The position numbers were made by a program, and so were the translations under genes. Positions 24,001-39,000 of a stretch of 64,000 bases of DNA are shown piece by piece (within the stretch, counting starts at the first letter, position 1; the number at the start of each line of letters is the position of its first letter). This DNA is from Ypsolopha sequella (lineage: Eukaryota > Arthropoda > Insecta > Lepidoptera > Ypsolophidae). The notes under the pieces are model-generated. The model was not told the origin of the DNA. It did no database searches and saw nothing but the letters and a program-made list of their open reading frames with translations. The stretch lies in contig OW203991.1 of the NCBI GenBank assembly GCA_934047225.1, positions 6,076,001 through 6,140,000 on the forward strand. Direction: 5' to 3'.

Positions 24001-27000
24001 ACTGCGATCGCATACTAGTCAAGTCTTTCATAGGAGAGATCCACATCCACACATCGTTTTTTTTTCCAAATCGCAACATGCAAAATTTTCCTACTTGTGG
24101 AAAGAAACGAGTAAAATTTTCTGAAGTTTCAGAACTTGAAAGCAAGCACCACCAGCGAAGCTCTAATACCATAATCCCTGGAACTGCAGACTTCCTGGCA
24201 TTGTTTGTAGGAGAGGAAGTTGTTTTCGTTGCCTCCACACCCGGAATAGACGAAGGCCAAGCACTCCTGGTCCAATGACGAGTAGTGCCAGCGTCGGGTA
24301 GAGATCTCGGTGCACTCGGGAGTCCCCGTGGAGACGGGAACCAGGCAAGATGGAGCTGATCCCACCCCACCACGACACGTTAGTCAAGTGCGGAAGCGAT
24401 AGTTGAGAAGCCGTCAAAATGGGGGGAAAATGCGAAAAGATCTTAAATAATATGTGGAGAGTTTTGTAGCTTAGGAAAAAAGATCAAAAGTATTTATTCA
24501 TGGTGCAAACCGAAGGAAGTGATGCTGTTATTGTTAGAGTAACTACAGGCAACTAATCAGAATGCTAGCACACGTTTGATTTAATAAAACACCACCCGTC
24601 TTCACCTAAAACATACTTTTAGATCACTTATTCGTAATCAGTTTCTAGGTACCGATAGAACATACCAGGTCCGATAGCGGCGCAGACAGATTCGCACTCT
24701 TCGAAGGTGGAGAACCTGTTTGGTCCTCCATGGCAGCCTCCGTATGCGAACTGCTGGCAAGTGGCCGTTACCACGTCGTAGAAGTACTTCACGATAGAAG
24801 CCCGACATGGACCAGGGTCCAGTTTGGACTGACAAACATCTAGAAGAAGAAAAGTTTGCTAAAGGTTTTGAAATGTGAGTTCCACAAGCTAACCAAATGG
24901 CCGAGTAGCTTTTAACAGAGGATTAATTCAGAGAACAAAAAATAGTGTCAATTAGAAATGTGGCTCGGCCTTTGGCCTCGCCAAATACAGAAACGTGTCT
25001 TTGTCTTCGGCTTTGCCAAAGACACTTTACAAGAGGATCAAATTAGAGATGATGAATGAGAACCAAAAACACTCCAAATACTCCAAACCAGAGTCAGGCC
25101 AACTACGTACTAAAAAATTCATGTTCTGAAAAATATGTACAGATTTGATACGACTATATAGGTACAAAAACCTCATCAACACGGGCGAAGCCGCGTGCAA
25201 AAGCTAGTAGAAAATATTAGTGGGATGATTCTTCGAATCAGTTTTCATACGAAATAGCACATAAACTTACCAATTCCTCTGAAAGCGCCACAGTTCCTCT
25301 GGCACTCTTCCTCTGAGCTGTAGCTGTTTGGATGTCGGCAACCTCCAAAGTTGGCCGCCTTGCACTCATTGCTCTCAGAATCGTAATAGAACACTGTAAT
25401 GTTATCGCCGCAAGGAGTCAACGAGTCAGGGGTACGACATTGCACTTCCGCAACTTCTTGCGGAGGTGTCGGGGCGGTTACTGGCGCTGGTGTCACTTGT
25501 GGCTGAGTTACTCTACACTGACTCTCACATTCCTCTTGTGATTCGAATCTGAAACCATCGATTGAATTATTTGGGAGCTTCTTGCAATGTCTCTGTTTTT
25601 GCGTGTTATATGTTGTGTAAGGGATATGTGTAAGTATAAAAAACTATATAACCATGGTTCCAAACAAACCTGTTATCATTTCCTTCACAACCTGTATACA
25701 CGAACTGTCCACAATCACCTCGTAGCCGATCGAAATACCATTTGATAAAGTATCCATCACAGGCACCACCATCATAGTCTTGACTGCAAGGATCTGCACC
25801 AAGAAAAAGAGCATGAGACGTACATTCATACCACTGAACAGATCTCTTTATCCCGGGAAAGAATAAAATTTAATGTAAATTGTTTATCAATAATCTGAAG
25901 ATGAAATGTTTACCTGAAGTTTGAGGATGGCAAATCTGTTCGCACTCGTCAACAGTAGAGAATCGATTGGGCCCACCATGACAGCCCCCGTAAGTAAACG
26001 GTTGACAAGCCTGGGCTGTTTGGTTGTAGAACACTTTGGTGACAAACTCGCTGCATGGACCAGGGTCAACAGGGGAGCGGCACACCTCTGGAGAAAACAA
26101 AGTGAGTTTCAGAGGGACTTAATTAAACATCAATCATTTTATAGGTGGTAGAGCTGATACCGGGCTTGACTGTGGTGGAAAATTCGGGGAAAAGTAAGAG
26201 GACAGCTCATAACCAGGTAGCCCAACATGCCTAATGCCAGGCCTAAAACAAAACAGACTAGTGACGGGCAGTGGCGTCACTAGCACGAGGGTTTCGGTAC
26301 TGCGCTCACCAACTCGCCTGCCAATTGCAGCGTGCCTTCCAAGTGCTACGAAATCTTGGAAAGGCCTATTTCCAACAGTGAAAGAAGAGAGGATGGATGG
26401 ATAAACATTAAGGACATGAAAGTTAAAAGAGAAAAGAAGTTAATATCATAATATAGTGAAATACTGAAATACTCATTATAGATTGGTTAAGTTAGCGCTT
26501 TAGGAAGAATTGTGTAGAGCAAATCTAGTGGATCTTACCAAGTCCTCTGAAGGCTCCACAGGTCCTGTCACAAGCCTCCTGTGAGGGGAACACATTAGTG
26601 TTTCTACATTCAGCTCCTGAGGGCTGGTTCTGATGAGGTACGCACTCGCGACGATAAGGCTCGTAGTACCAGACCTCTCCAGCGTATGAGCAAGATTCTA
26701 GACTCGGTGACACTTGGCATTCGGGTGAAATAACCTCCTGGGAAAACAGGTAATTAAAAGTTAAGTTGTTAAATGGATGGAAGTTTCATAATCATTATAA
26801 GAGGTTAGTAAGTATATCCCCTCAATGACAATCAGACCAATGGGTCAACCAATAATCACCTCGGTCAAAAGGTGATAAAGTCTTCGCCATTGGTCTAATT
26901 AGCTTGGACAGATAGTATTATAAAGTACCGTAGCAACAGTAGTTGTAGGTCCAGCAGGGGCGGTCACGGGAGCTGGAACGGGTCTGCAACGACTCTCGCA

Positions 27001-30000
27001 CTCGTCACGAGACTCAAACCTGCAGAAAGACAGCATAAAATCGTGTTAAATCTATTATGGCGAGAATGTTTCCGCGACTGCAAAACGTACAAATTTGAGA
27101 GAATCTAACCTGTTGCCGTTGCCCTCACAGCCACCGTAAGTGAACTGGCTGCAAGAATCTGAAGACTTGTCGTAGAACCAGCTCATTACTGAGGCATCAC
27201 ACGGACCGACCACTGGCGGCAATTGGCAAACATCTAGTGAAATGGAGAAGCAGAATTAAAATGGGTCAGCAAGAAAAATCAGCTAAAACAGCATGATATG
27301 TTTTGTCGGCCGTAAAAAAAACATCAGCAACTAAATCAAGGTTTATCAGAAAAGAGGTAGATATTTGGTCAGCTTGATAATGTAAAATGTTTGTTAAGTA
27401 AATAGTCTTAGTACAAAATGATTATTCGGTCAGCAGGATCATACGGTAAGCATAAAAATATTGGACAGATCGTAAAATATGAAATCGAAAAACTTTTACC
27501 AAAAGTCAAAAATGTTACATGCTGATCAATTTAGTTATTTTTGCCGACCACTAGAAGCAGTACAATTCACTTTGTTTGATGACAAAATACATTTTGGAGC
27601 TGACCAAAATCTGTTTAGTTAGCTGACCGTTTAAATGATAGCCATTAAAATCATCACGACGAAAATCATGCCCGTTGGAATCGGCTATTAAATTAAAATG
27701 TTGCAGATTACCTTGAACCTTATCACAGAAATACTGGCAGTACTCCTGGCTCGGGAAGTTGTTCCTGTTTCCACCACAGCCACCGTAATCGAATGTGGTG
27801 CAGGCACCCAGTCTACTGTCATACGCCCAGCGTGTCTCCGACATGTGGCAAGGTCCACGTTCCACACCAAGGAAGCAAAACTCTGCAAACGTCAAGAATG
27901 TAAGTATAAAAAACTCAGACTGAAAGTAAATACAAATTACAGAGTCCAACCATCCATCCATCCATCAGCTTGTATTCGTCCACTGCTGGACATGGGTCTC
28001 TCCAATATTACGCCACTCTTGGCGGTCCTGCGTCATCCTCATTCAGAATAATTTAGAGCCAAAGCGATGGATTTAGCTCAAAGATATTATTCCATTTCCA
28101 AATAAATTACTGATGTTAAAAATATAACTAAAATGCAGCATTCCTCTGTTGCTGTTCGTGTTACTGGTTGGAGCTAACCTTGTCTAAACTGCTCGGGCGC
28201 TACAGCAGCTTGAGTAGTGGTGGTAGCATCGTGTCCTTTGCATCGATGCTCGCACTCCCGTTCCGAGTTAAAGTTGTTCTCGTTGCCACCACAACCACCA
28301 TAGTAGAACTGGCGGCATCTGGATAGTCATAGCGATTTAGAGAGGGCACAAAGTTGTACTTATAAATAAACATATGAGAACGAAGACATCTTGGATTTAG
28401 CACTTATATTAGTACGCTTTTTATAATCCATTTATTGAAAGATATCAAATTCTAGAAGACAGTGATGTAATAATGAGTAGTGTTTTGAACTTACGTTTGT
28501 GCTGCCGTATCGTAGTACCACTTTTCTCTGTAGTCTGCGCATGAACCTGTCTCAGCGGGCAAGACGCAAAGGTCTTGTTCTGTAATAATTGTAAATAGGT
28601 GTTAAAATAAATGAACAAGTTAAATATCTTATTTAAGAAAAATCGTTAGTAATCAGAAAAACCAAGAAACACCATCACCATGATAATGAAGTAGATGCTA
28701 GTGCTATTATAAAGAAACAAACGAGGCACTTTAAAACTAAATATATAATTAGTCGGCTAAGATCGTCGAGCTCTAAATCAACCACTTTTAATAACCCTAT
28801 TTACTCACCTCGATGAAATGAAGTCTGGATCATGTACTCCCATTGACCAAATCTATGTAAGGATGTTATCAAATTGCACTTGTATAGTTTTACTACGAAA
28901 TATCATTAATTATGTTCTTTCTATTAGTGTATTATGTTCTCTTCTGCTCTCTTTATCACACCTTTTAAATAAAAAATGGATGTCGGTATCAGTTGTATTG
29001 CTTTTGAAAATAAATACTTCTTGCACAATGCAAAATAATTTAGGTTTTTAAACAAAAAAACAACATTTATAGCAAGAACTGGCAGTTTTATCGACACATA
29101 TTTTTTTGGTATACTTGCCGATCTGGACGATGCCATTATTTCTGGTAATAAGATTTATTTTCAAGAGACCTACAAATCTTTCAATAGAATTTAGCTCACC
29201 GTAAGCACTAGGACATCTGCTGGCACAATGTTCTTCTGTTTCGTAGTTGTTCTCGTTGCCGTTACAACCCGTGTAGTAGAACGGCACGCATCTATTCTCA
29301 GTTTGACTGAAAGACCATCTTGCTAGCTTCTCAGTGCAGTTACCGCGCTCTTGAGGCAGCGTGCATTCCTCTGTTTTTGTGCAATTATGTCAGTAAAAGT
29401 GTTCCTTTCTCATTTTGTAATTGTAATTTTAAGTGCGAAGTGCACGACTTTATCAAAAGAGAAAGAAACATTAGGAAAAGGTGAGTGCTTATTCTAACTA
29501 CAAAATAGTTGTTGGTTCAAGAAAAATCATCAAGTCAACCATCACCAAGAATCAAACTACTAACCCAAACCAGACAAGCAATAGGGATGCAAAAAAAGAT
29601 TACTTCGTGCCTTGCCTTAGTGCTACTACAACCCAAGATGAAGCAAGCATGTAAGAAAAAAATATTTTATGATGGACCAGTTTTGTAGAAGAAGATAGAT
29701 AATACATGATATTTGTGACATGGTGACTTACCTTTGAGTGCCCCTGGTGGGTCGCAGGACTGCACACAAGCAGCCTCAGAACCGAACCTGTTTGCGTTTC
29801 CTTCACAGCCACCCCAGATGAACTGTTCACAACGACCGGTCTCTGCACTAAAGCCCCAGCGGCTAAAGTTGCCGGCACAGGATCCCCTCTCAAGAGGTAG
29901 CTTGCATTGATCTACAATTTTGAGAAGACTTTAAAGTAATACCAAAGGAACACTTCGGATGTTTGTGTTCATGTTTTTAATTTATTTTTAGACATTATGC

Positions 30001-33000
30001 CACCTGGAAATCAGATAATTTACTCCATCTCACCTCCACTTCGTGCAGGCTCACACTGCTGTTGACAAGATTCCCTGGTTGCGAAGTTGTTATCGTTTCC
30101 GAGACATCCACTGTACACAAACTGGCCACACTGTTCTCTTGTCGTATCGAAATACCAGTGTAGATGGTAGCCGGTACAAGCTCCCTTCGATTTTGGAAGT
30201 TTGCATGCGTCTGTGAACATTGTTTATATTAGTACCAAGATTTTTTTATAGCTAAGTATATTAAACTTCTTAAACCTAAAACTTTAATATCAGGGAAAGT
30301 GAAAGTAAAAATAAAGAAATCTTATCTTGAATGCAACTGTAATCCTCTTACCCTTCGGACTGGGATGGACACAGATGTCCGTGCACTCCTCCTGACTGCT
30401 AAACCGATTGCCGTTGCCATCGCAGCCTCCGTACCAGAATCGAGAGCAGCCGCCGTACTCCATGTCGTAGTACCAACTGACTGAATAGTTGCGGCATGGA
30501 CCACGGTCTGTCGTTAAACCGCATGCAGCTGGAAAAAATATTATTAAAATTTTAGTTCAATTAACGTTTCTCGTCAAGCGCTTTAAAATCGAAATCTTTT
30601 GATTGGACCATTTCTGTTTTAACACAGTCCAATGCAAACAGCGCAAAATCAGCATTCAAAGCAAGTGAAGATCTAGAAGACGCATTGAATTTTATTTACA
30701 ATCATTGTCGAGTAATAAATAAGAGATACGTACCTACCATAGAACATTATGGTACCTAGTGCCTATCGAACAACTGTGATGGGTGGAGATTACTACACCA
30801 ACAAAAGTATATACCAGCTCTTTAAGAATATTGATAATATCAAACCTTGTCTATTCTCCGGCACATCAATGCAACCCTTGAATTTATCTCCCTTGGCCTC
30901 AATGACGCCATCAGGACAGCATCCGAACTTGCTAGCAGAGCAGTCACAACCAGCTTGATCAGGACCCTGAGCAGCAGTCGCTCCGTCTCCACAACAGCCA
31001 TACTGTGACTGGGAGCAGTGACAGCCTTGCAGGTTGGGACCCTGGAATTTGAGTGAGCGATAAGAAGGGAGTACCATCACACTAGTATGAAACATCCAAA
31101 CACCAAAAACGAGATGCTTTTGTTAGAACCAACCAACTCAATACAAGACAATTTTGGGTCAAATAAATACCTTGGCGATGGTGCTACCGTCGGGACAGCA
31201 GCCAAACTGGTAAGTGTGACAACCACAGCCTTCATAATTTGGACCTGCCGCTTCCGTATGCCTGTTACAGATAAAAGAAAGATATTAAAACGACGTGAAA
31301 AAACAATGTCGATCGGAAAAATTACCAAAAAGTAGTGTATCTGTAAGGTTTAACATGTTTTCATACTTGTCTGGACAGCATCCATTTTCAGTGTATTGGC
31401 ATCCACAGCCATCGTTGTTAGGTCCTCGAGCTATAGTTTGGTTATCAGGACAGCAACCATAGCGAGCGTACTGGCATCCACAACCTGAAAAAAATCGTCA
31501 TTATATAAAAAGCGAGATCGTACAAAAATGTAATAGGTAGGTATGTTCCAAATATATCTACGTGTGCTTGTATAGACTGTTGATTTTGCAGAAGTTTGAC
31601 AGTTGACGATGACTTTCTTTGCATTTTGCCTCTGTCTAGCAAAAATATAGACTTGGGTAGGTGATTGTCCTTACCCTGCAGCTGTGGTCCTTCAGCAGGC
31701 TTGTAGTTATCGGGACAGCAACCGAAGCTATATAGCAGACAGCAGCCTTCAAACTCGGGTCCGTGCGCGGGAGTCTGTCCATCGGGGCAGCAGCCGTGAG
31801 CTGAAGTGTTGCAGTTTTTCACGCACCCTTCCATTTGAGCTCCTTGAGCTAAACAAATAGGGAGAGATGATGATTTGCAATTCAGATACAATAAATAACG
31901 TGAGGTTAAGTTAAAAAGTTTCAGATCAATAAATCTAGAGTAGACTACTAGGTAGATCCAAAACCATAAAATGTTCTGTGTCCAAAACTAATTTCTTTAT
32001 ACCTGGTGTAACATTATCAGGACAGCAGCCGAATTCTGTAGCATTGCACGGGCAACCTTGACTGTCTGGTCCTTTAGCTTCCGTTTCACCGTCGAAGCAG
32101 CATCCGTTCTTTGAAGCTGCACAGCCTTTCTCCTTCTTCTTTGGTTCTAAACACATATGTTTTGCGGTATAGATATCATTGCGATATAGAAACACAAAAG
32201 AAAAGTAAATGTGGACGTGGGAAGCTCTAAACCGGGATTTCCTACATCCCAGATTTTCTTCAGCGTTTCGAAATTGCAATGATATAATGTTAAAATTTAT
32301 CTCTTTGCGATTGATAAATCACCAAGTGTTTAATATAGAAATATCTATTTACCTATCATAGTTTAAATATGCTAAAATGGGTTTAATATAAAAACACAAG
32401 TTAAATTAACCATCTTGGTTGAATAATTGATTGGATTAGCACTCACCTGTTTCTGGGCATCCCTTCTTCTTTGGTCCTGCAGCTTCAGTCTTTCCGTCCT
32501 TACAGCAACCATATCTGTTGAATACATTACAGATTACTTACAGATTACCTTTGTCCAAATTGTAGACTTCACTTTATTGTTTACATGAAGATTGAAAAGA
32601 TTTAAACTTATAATAATTATTTGAGATCTTGCGAGACATTCACTCAAAACTTACTTGGATGACTTGCATTTAGGTGGAGGTGGCGGGCATCCTTCCTCGT
32701 TATTACCCTCAGCAGCAGTCTTATTGTCGGACTTGCAGCATCCGTACAGGGTCTCTGCGCAGGGAGCAATGGGGCACCCCTCGCCCTTGGAACCTTGGGC
32801 AGGGGACACGCCATCGGGACAGCAGCGGAACTTTGTTTTCTGGCATGTCTCGGGGTTCGGGCAACCTAGAAGGAAAAAGTTATATTTTTAATCACACGTT
32901 CTTTTTAGTTTAATTCTATTAAAGAGATAGAATTTCCATTTCAATCAAAAGAAATTTAAATGTTGTTGATAATTTTATCATACATTTTGTTAACATAAAC

Positions 33001-36000
33001 TCATTTTAAGTAACAATTTTTAAGAGACTGTCCCAGAACGGCTGGATAAACTGAGCTAACATCTGGTCCCTGGAAAATAAGACGACGCATTTTATCAAGA
33101 GACACATTGCAAACATCTTAAAGGATGCCCAATGAAGCGTCTTTTCAAGCAGATTACTTTTACATATCCATTGTGTATGAATAAAAATTTCCCAATGGCA
33201 TATAATGTATGACGAACGCTGCCGCACGCATGATAGACTTCATTTCTTCAAGATTAGGATGTGTTGTGGATTGGTTACTTTATTACCATAATATTATTAA
33301 GTGTGTTGTGTCAACCTGTTTCTGACAAAACAACTTGAGACCTTTTTTGTATTCTTATTTTTTATTTTGGCTCACCCTCTTCAAACGGCCCAGGAGCTGG
33401 CGTCCTCTTGTCGGCACAGCAGCCAAACTTGGACTTGAGACATTTCGCCTTCCTTTTCCTGGGCTTGCAGCCTGGCCGCTTGGTATATAGTTCAATTGTG
33501 GAAGACCAATCCCATGGCGCTGAAAAACCAAAGATAACCCGATCAGTTTTATTGATTCACACGCATGAACACATTTTTCATGTATAAACTTACTGGACTC
33601 TTCAGTTGATGTATACTCTGACGTTGAAGAACCGTCGTAGATAGTGCTTTCGGTGCTACCCGATTCTGAAATTTGTAAAAAAATACCAGTTAATACTCGT
33701 AGCCTCAAACTGTAACATTCCAGATTGCAGGTTTATGGTTCTGAATTCTGAGCTTCGTTTTTAAATTTAAATGCATGTTTAAGTAACGTTATTTATCAAA
33801 TTAAATACGTGTGTCGTTTCGGGATTCCATTATTTTTATTACATAATGAGCACAGTCATATTAAAGCTATCCCAATGCAACTTTACTATCACCATTTTTT
33901 TTTGGCCGCTAGACTATAAACAAATAAGCAGCTATGTAAGCAGCTACCTTCGGTAGATCCAGTTTCCGTTGCTCCAGACTCAGTTGATCCTGTTTCTTCA
34001 GTAACCGTCTCTTCTGTGGATCCTGTTTCTATGGTTTCAGTTTCTTCAGTAGCCGTGCTTCCCGTTTCTTCTGTTCCTGTGAGACCAGTTTCGCTGGAAC
34101 CTGAAACTTCTGTAGCGGATTCGGTTGTACTGCCTCCATCTGTGGTGCTTTCAGTGGAACCCTCCGTAAAATCTGATCCTAGTGTACTTGATTCTGTCGT
34201 ACCTTCCGTACTACTTACAGCTAAGCTTTCTGTTGACGAGTCTAAAATAAAAAAACATAATTGAGCTAAATAAATAAAACTCTCTACAACGTGTAACAGA
34301 AAGGTGTAACCATATTTGAAGAGCTTATTCAGTCAATGGTATAGAACAACTTTTACTAAGGAACAAACCCTGTACCTCGAAAAAAAAAATTTTTTTTTCT
34401 AAAAAAATGCGATGCCGCTCGGCTAAAATGTATGGAAGGGCAGATATTTCTTTTGAGATTTCAGGGTTGACTCCATAGTCAAAGTTGTTCTTCACCATTG
34501 ATTGAATAAGCTCTTCAAATATGGTTACACCTTTCTGTTACACCTTGTATAAGTAATTTAATCTTCTTATTGTATTAGGCGTGAGTATATGTATGTTTGT
34601 CAGATGTTTGTCTTTGCAGATTTATCTGGGGGTACGGCAGTACCCCGCATAGACGAGCCGAAGGAAGCAAGGCACTACGTACCTTTTCTCGAAACGTTTC
34701 GTCGTATTTTCGAACCCTTTATGTAGGGTTTGTAGAGTTAGGGCTTGTGGAGTTAGAAGAGCTTGGCTCTACATGGGATCTGATAACTTTTTAACAGCTT
34801 ATAACGATATTTTGGCAACCTACTTTACATGAAATGTTTTTAGTGGGATTTTGTTTACCGGAAACAGATTCTGTTGCACTAGAATCGCTCGTTGCGTCTG
34901 TGCTTCCTGCACTGCTGCCACCCTCTGTAGTACTTTCGTCGGTGCTGTCCGATGAATCTATAATATTGTTTAGATGTTAGTTGAATTGAATTAAGTTAAA
35001 AATTATTTAAATATACATAATATTTACCTGTGCTACTGTCGCTTTCAGTCGTTGTTAGCCACTCATGATAATCCTCATCTGGTTCGTATTCTGTGGATGA
35101 AATACTTCTTGTACTGCCTTGTTCGTTTAGTTTAGTTATGCTCGTGTCACCAGTTTCATCTATTTCACTAGACGCGGTGGTTTCACTGGTTTCACTAGAC
35201 TCGGTGGTTGCATCGGATTCACTAGACGCTGTGGTTTCACCGGTTTCACTAGACTCAGTGGTTTCACCAGTTTCACTAGATTCAGTGGTAGCTTCACTAG
35301 ACTCGGTGGTTTCACCGGTTTCACTAGACCCGGTGGTTCCACTGGTTTCACTAGACGCGGTGGTTTCACCGGTTTCACTAGACTCTGTAGTTTCATCGGT
35401 TTCATTAGACTCGCTAGTTTTACTGGTTTCATCAGTTTCACTCGCTTCACTAGTTTCATTCGTTTCGCTAACTTTATCAGTTTCACTCGCTTGAGTAGTT
35501 TCATCCGTTTCGCTAACTTCATTAGTTTCAGTAAAATTAGTTTCTTCAGTTTCAGTTGTTTCCCCAGTTTCAGTTGTTTCCCCTGTTTCAGAGATTTCTG
35601 TAGCATCAGTAGGTTCTGATCCTGAAGCTTCGGTGATGAGGGTTTCAGTTGAACCTGTCGATTCAGAACTTGTCGATTCTGAACCTGTGGGTTCAGAACC
35701 TGAACCAGAATCTGAAGTAAATTCTGATTCAAGTTCCGTGAATGATGTTGAACTGATACCGGAACCTTCTTCTGTAATGTCTGTTGATGGACTGTCGCTG
35801 AACATCATGTCTTCAACCTATAAAACAATAAGTTGTAAAGACGTGGTAAAAATATCCTTATTCCCTATTATTATTATTTTTACGTGCTTATTTTGTATTC
35901 GATAAAACTTAAATAACATAAAAGTAACTTGAATTTAAAACTAAATAATCCTATAAAATATTAAAAACTTGAAACAAAGTAAACACCAAAAAATATATTT

Positions 36001-39000
36001 ATTACAACATTTCTAAATTTCTATTACAAAACTGAGAAACTTTGAGGCTAGAAAGGGAAAATATAAGCATGATAAAAATGAGGAATGGAAAGTGGGATAG
36101 CAATACTAATCGAATGGGCAGAGTTAGGCATATATTTATTTATAGCTTCTTTATTTTATTTATTGTGTATATAATTTTTTTATTCCTATATTTTATGTAA
36201 TTTTATTTTATTCAATTTAAGTAATAACTTTAATTATGTTTTTATATTTTCCCGTATTAGTATATGTATACAAGGTGACTTTTTGATCATCGTCCAAATT
36301 CACACTGGAGGCTTGATAAGTGATCAGTATCTTGGATCAGTAACAATTTTTGTGAAATTCGTCAAATGAAATTTCGGCTTCCCATAGATATTCAGTTCCA
36401 GTCCCGAGTGAATCACTATGGGGAGTCGAAATTTCATTTTACGAATTTCACCAAAATTGTTACTGATCCAAGATACTGATCACTTATCAAGCCTCCAGTA
36501 TGAATTTGGACGATGATCAAAAAGTCACCTTGTATATGTATATATATTTTATCTTATTCTATTGTTTTTTCAAGTTTAATATCGAATTGTAAAAATATGT
36601 ACCTATTTTACAAAATAAAGTATAAGAATTTGAATTTTGTATTTGAATTTTCAAGTCACTCTGGTGGTTCATACGGTAGGACGCCGAACACTCAATTATG
36701 ATTTTTTTTTGCCACCGTTTTCTGCCTATGTCAAGTAAGTAAATAACACTATCAAAATTAAGCGTAAATAGGATGTAAAGATTCGTGTAAATAAAGCTGA
36801 AGTGGAACTAACATATCACATAAACATACAATTTATTTTTGTTTATTTCTAGTATTTTTATTTCTAGTATTTTGAAATTTATATTTTAGTCAATGAATTT
36901 TGCGAGTAGTATGTGAATAACTAAAAGTATAATAAATTATGAGTATATTAGAGCCGGGTTTAAATCATGGCTCAGTTGAGCATGCAGCGTTATTTAAATC
37001 ATGGCTCAGTTGAGCATGCAGCGTTATTTAAATCAGGGCTCAGTTGAGCATGCAGCGTTATTTAAATCATGACTCCCAGTTGAGCATGCAGCGTTATTTA
37101 AATCATAGCTCCCAGTTGAGCATGCAGCGTTAATTTTATTGTGGAATTCACGGGTGTGAGCGTAGTATTTGTATATTTACCATTTGCTGAATGGTGAAGG
37201 AAAACACTGAGGTAAAGTCATTCATTGGGTAAAACTGCCCGAAAAATCAAGGTTGTGGAGTACTGATGATAATAAACTAATAGGGTGCATCACAATACAA
37301 GAACCGCCATACGATATATTATATAAAAAGTTATTGGATTGTTGCATATTTAACACTTACAGTAGACATTTTATCGGCATCTTCATCCGATTCTATTTCC
37401 GCACCTGCTTCGGGGTACTCATCTTCTTCACATTCTTCGTAGTCGTAATCTTCATCCATAATCGGAGTCGACCTGGCATCCACCGGCAATATCTCATCTG
37501 TACAAACATTATTTAGATTTAAAGGTTTTATTTTCAAGAATTTAATTCTATGCTTATAGATGATACAATGAAAGTAGAGTGACGAAAGAAATTTATAGTG
37601 CGCTAGTGGAAGGTACAGATCGACCAGGCCACCCTAGAAGAACGTATGCTGACCAAATTGGCAACAAGGGTAAGGTCAAAAGAACCCGGATTAGGGGTAT
37701 GACTAGATTGATGGATGTGGAAAAGGCGGAAGAGTTGGGTCTGGATCGTAGGAGATAGAAATCTCTGGTAGTCTTTGCTTATCCCTCTGGGAGACAGGCG
37801 TGGGTATATGTATATATGCATGTAGATCATACAACAACTTACTATAAAAGGAAACAAGGTACTCGTGAACTAGTGCAAGGATGGACAAGTATATCACACT
37901 CTCCTTCCTCAGAGTTAAGCTCATATATCCTTACGGTCAGCATAGGTCTGATTCGGGTGGTAAGAAAGAAGCCAATAAAAGATTAAGGAGTCAAAGCAAA
38001 ATGAGCTGTCTGACCTTCGTTGCAAGGTCCAGTGTTGCAAGCCTGGGTGGAGTCCAGAACTGCTTCAGCGTCGCAGTCGGCGGCTTCGGTGCTGCCTTTG
38101 AGACACATGGTCTTTCTAAACTGTTCGCCTCCTCCGCATTCTTTGGTGCACTGTTGAGGAGCGGAAAAAAAAAAGATAACAGATCAGTTTCAACCTATTA
38201 TTACTTTTATGATACCAGATAATCACGAATGTTATGTCAGTCAATATTTTGTCAGTCAATTTATCATTTTGTAAATGCAAAAACATCTTTTGAAATCAGG
38301 AATCTTCAACGGATTAAAAATATCATAGTAAACTATAAAAATTGAATATTATTATGATATTTTAAGTGAAGTTAATTTATTAGTTGTTACTAATAATATT
38401 ACTAATAACCCATTTTATTTCTAATATTGTACTGTGGCCAAAACTACAATTTTGATTTTTTTTTATCTGTCTGTCTGATTTTTTGTATGTATGTTCCGTT
38501 GTAACTCGAACGGATTTGGATGCGGTTTTATTTCTTATCCTCGGAGTGACAATAAGATAAAGGCTAGAAGGGGTGTCAATAAAATAACCACCAAGCCGAA
38601 AATGGCGCAAAGATTGAATTAACGCGGGCGTTAATTTAGAAATGAAAATATGGCTATCAAGTACCAAGTACCAAGGTCTCAGTAGATCCACTGGACCTTA
38701 CTTTATGGATCTATTAAGAATGATCGGTAGACTTACCTCGGACCAAGGCCCAGCGTACCACTTCGAAGGACACTTCTCATCGGGAATGTCGCAAGGCTTC
38801 GTGTCATTATACTTGGCCTCTTGTTCACATCGGCTGTCGTCCACCTTGATGACTGCTGCTCCGTCGAAAAGACCACAGAAAAGACGACGGCTTTGAACAC
38901 CTCGACCGCATTCTACTGAACACTGCAATTGGAAAGTACCACCGCTTGTTTACTGATACACTTACTGAAATTAAGATTCATAGCAGTTTCAACTGTGGCT

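Larger units (their letters stand above)
35818..37360 (-). other. Papilin intron with LINE-like tail, MITE and minisatellite
   Basis: There is no exon. The stretch contains a plus-strand LINE or SINE 3' end (about 36120-36655, ending AATAAAG and TTTGAATTT words) with a MITE inserted in it at 36271-36532, and a minisatellite at 36959-37132. Confidence 0.5.

Noticed and set aside
23912..24373. 153-codon minus-strand frame overlapping Kunitz 13
   Set aside because: Frame shadow: the Kunitz cysteines and correct splice phase lie in the other frame (24170-24355).
35093..35732. Long frames overlapping the Ser/Thr-rich exon (plus 35093-35494 and minus 35160-35732)
   Set aside because: They are open only because of the in-frame minisatellite; the papilin frame has matching splice sites and phase.
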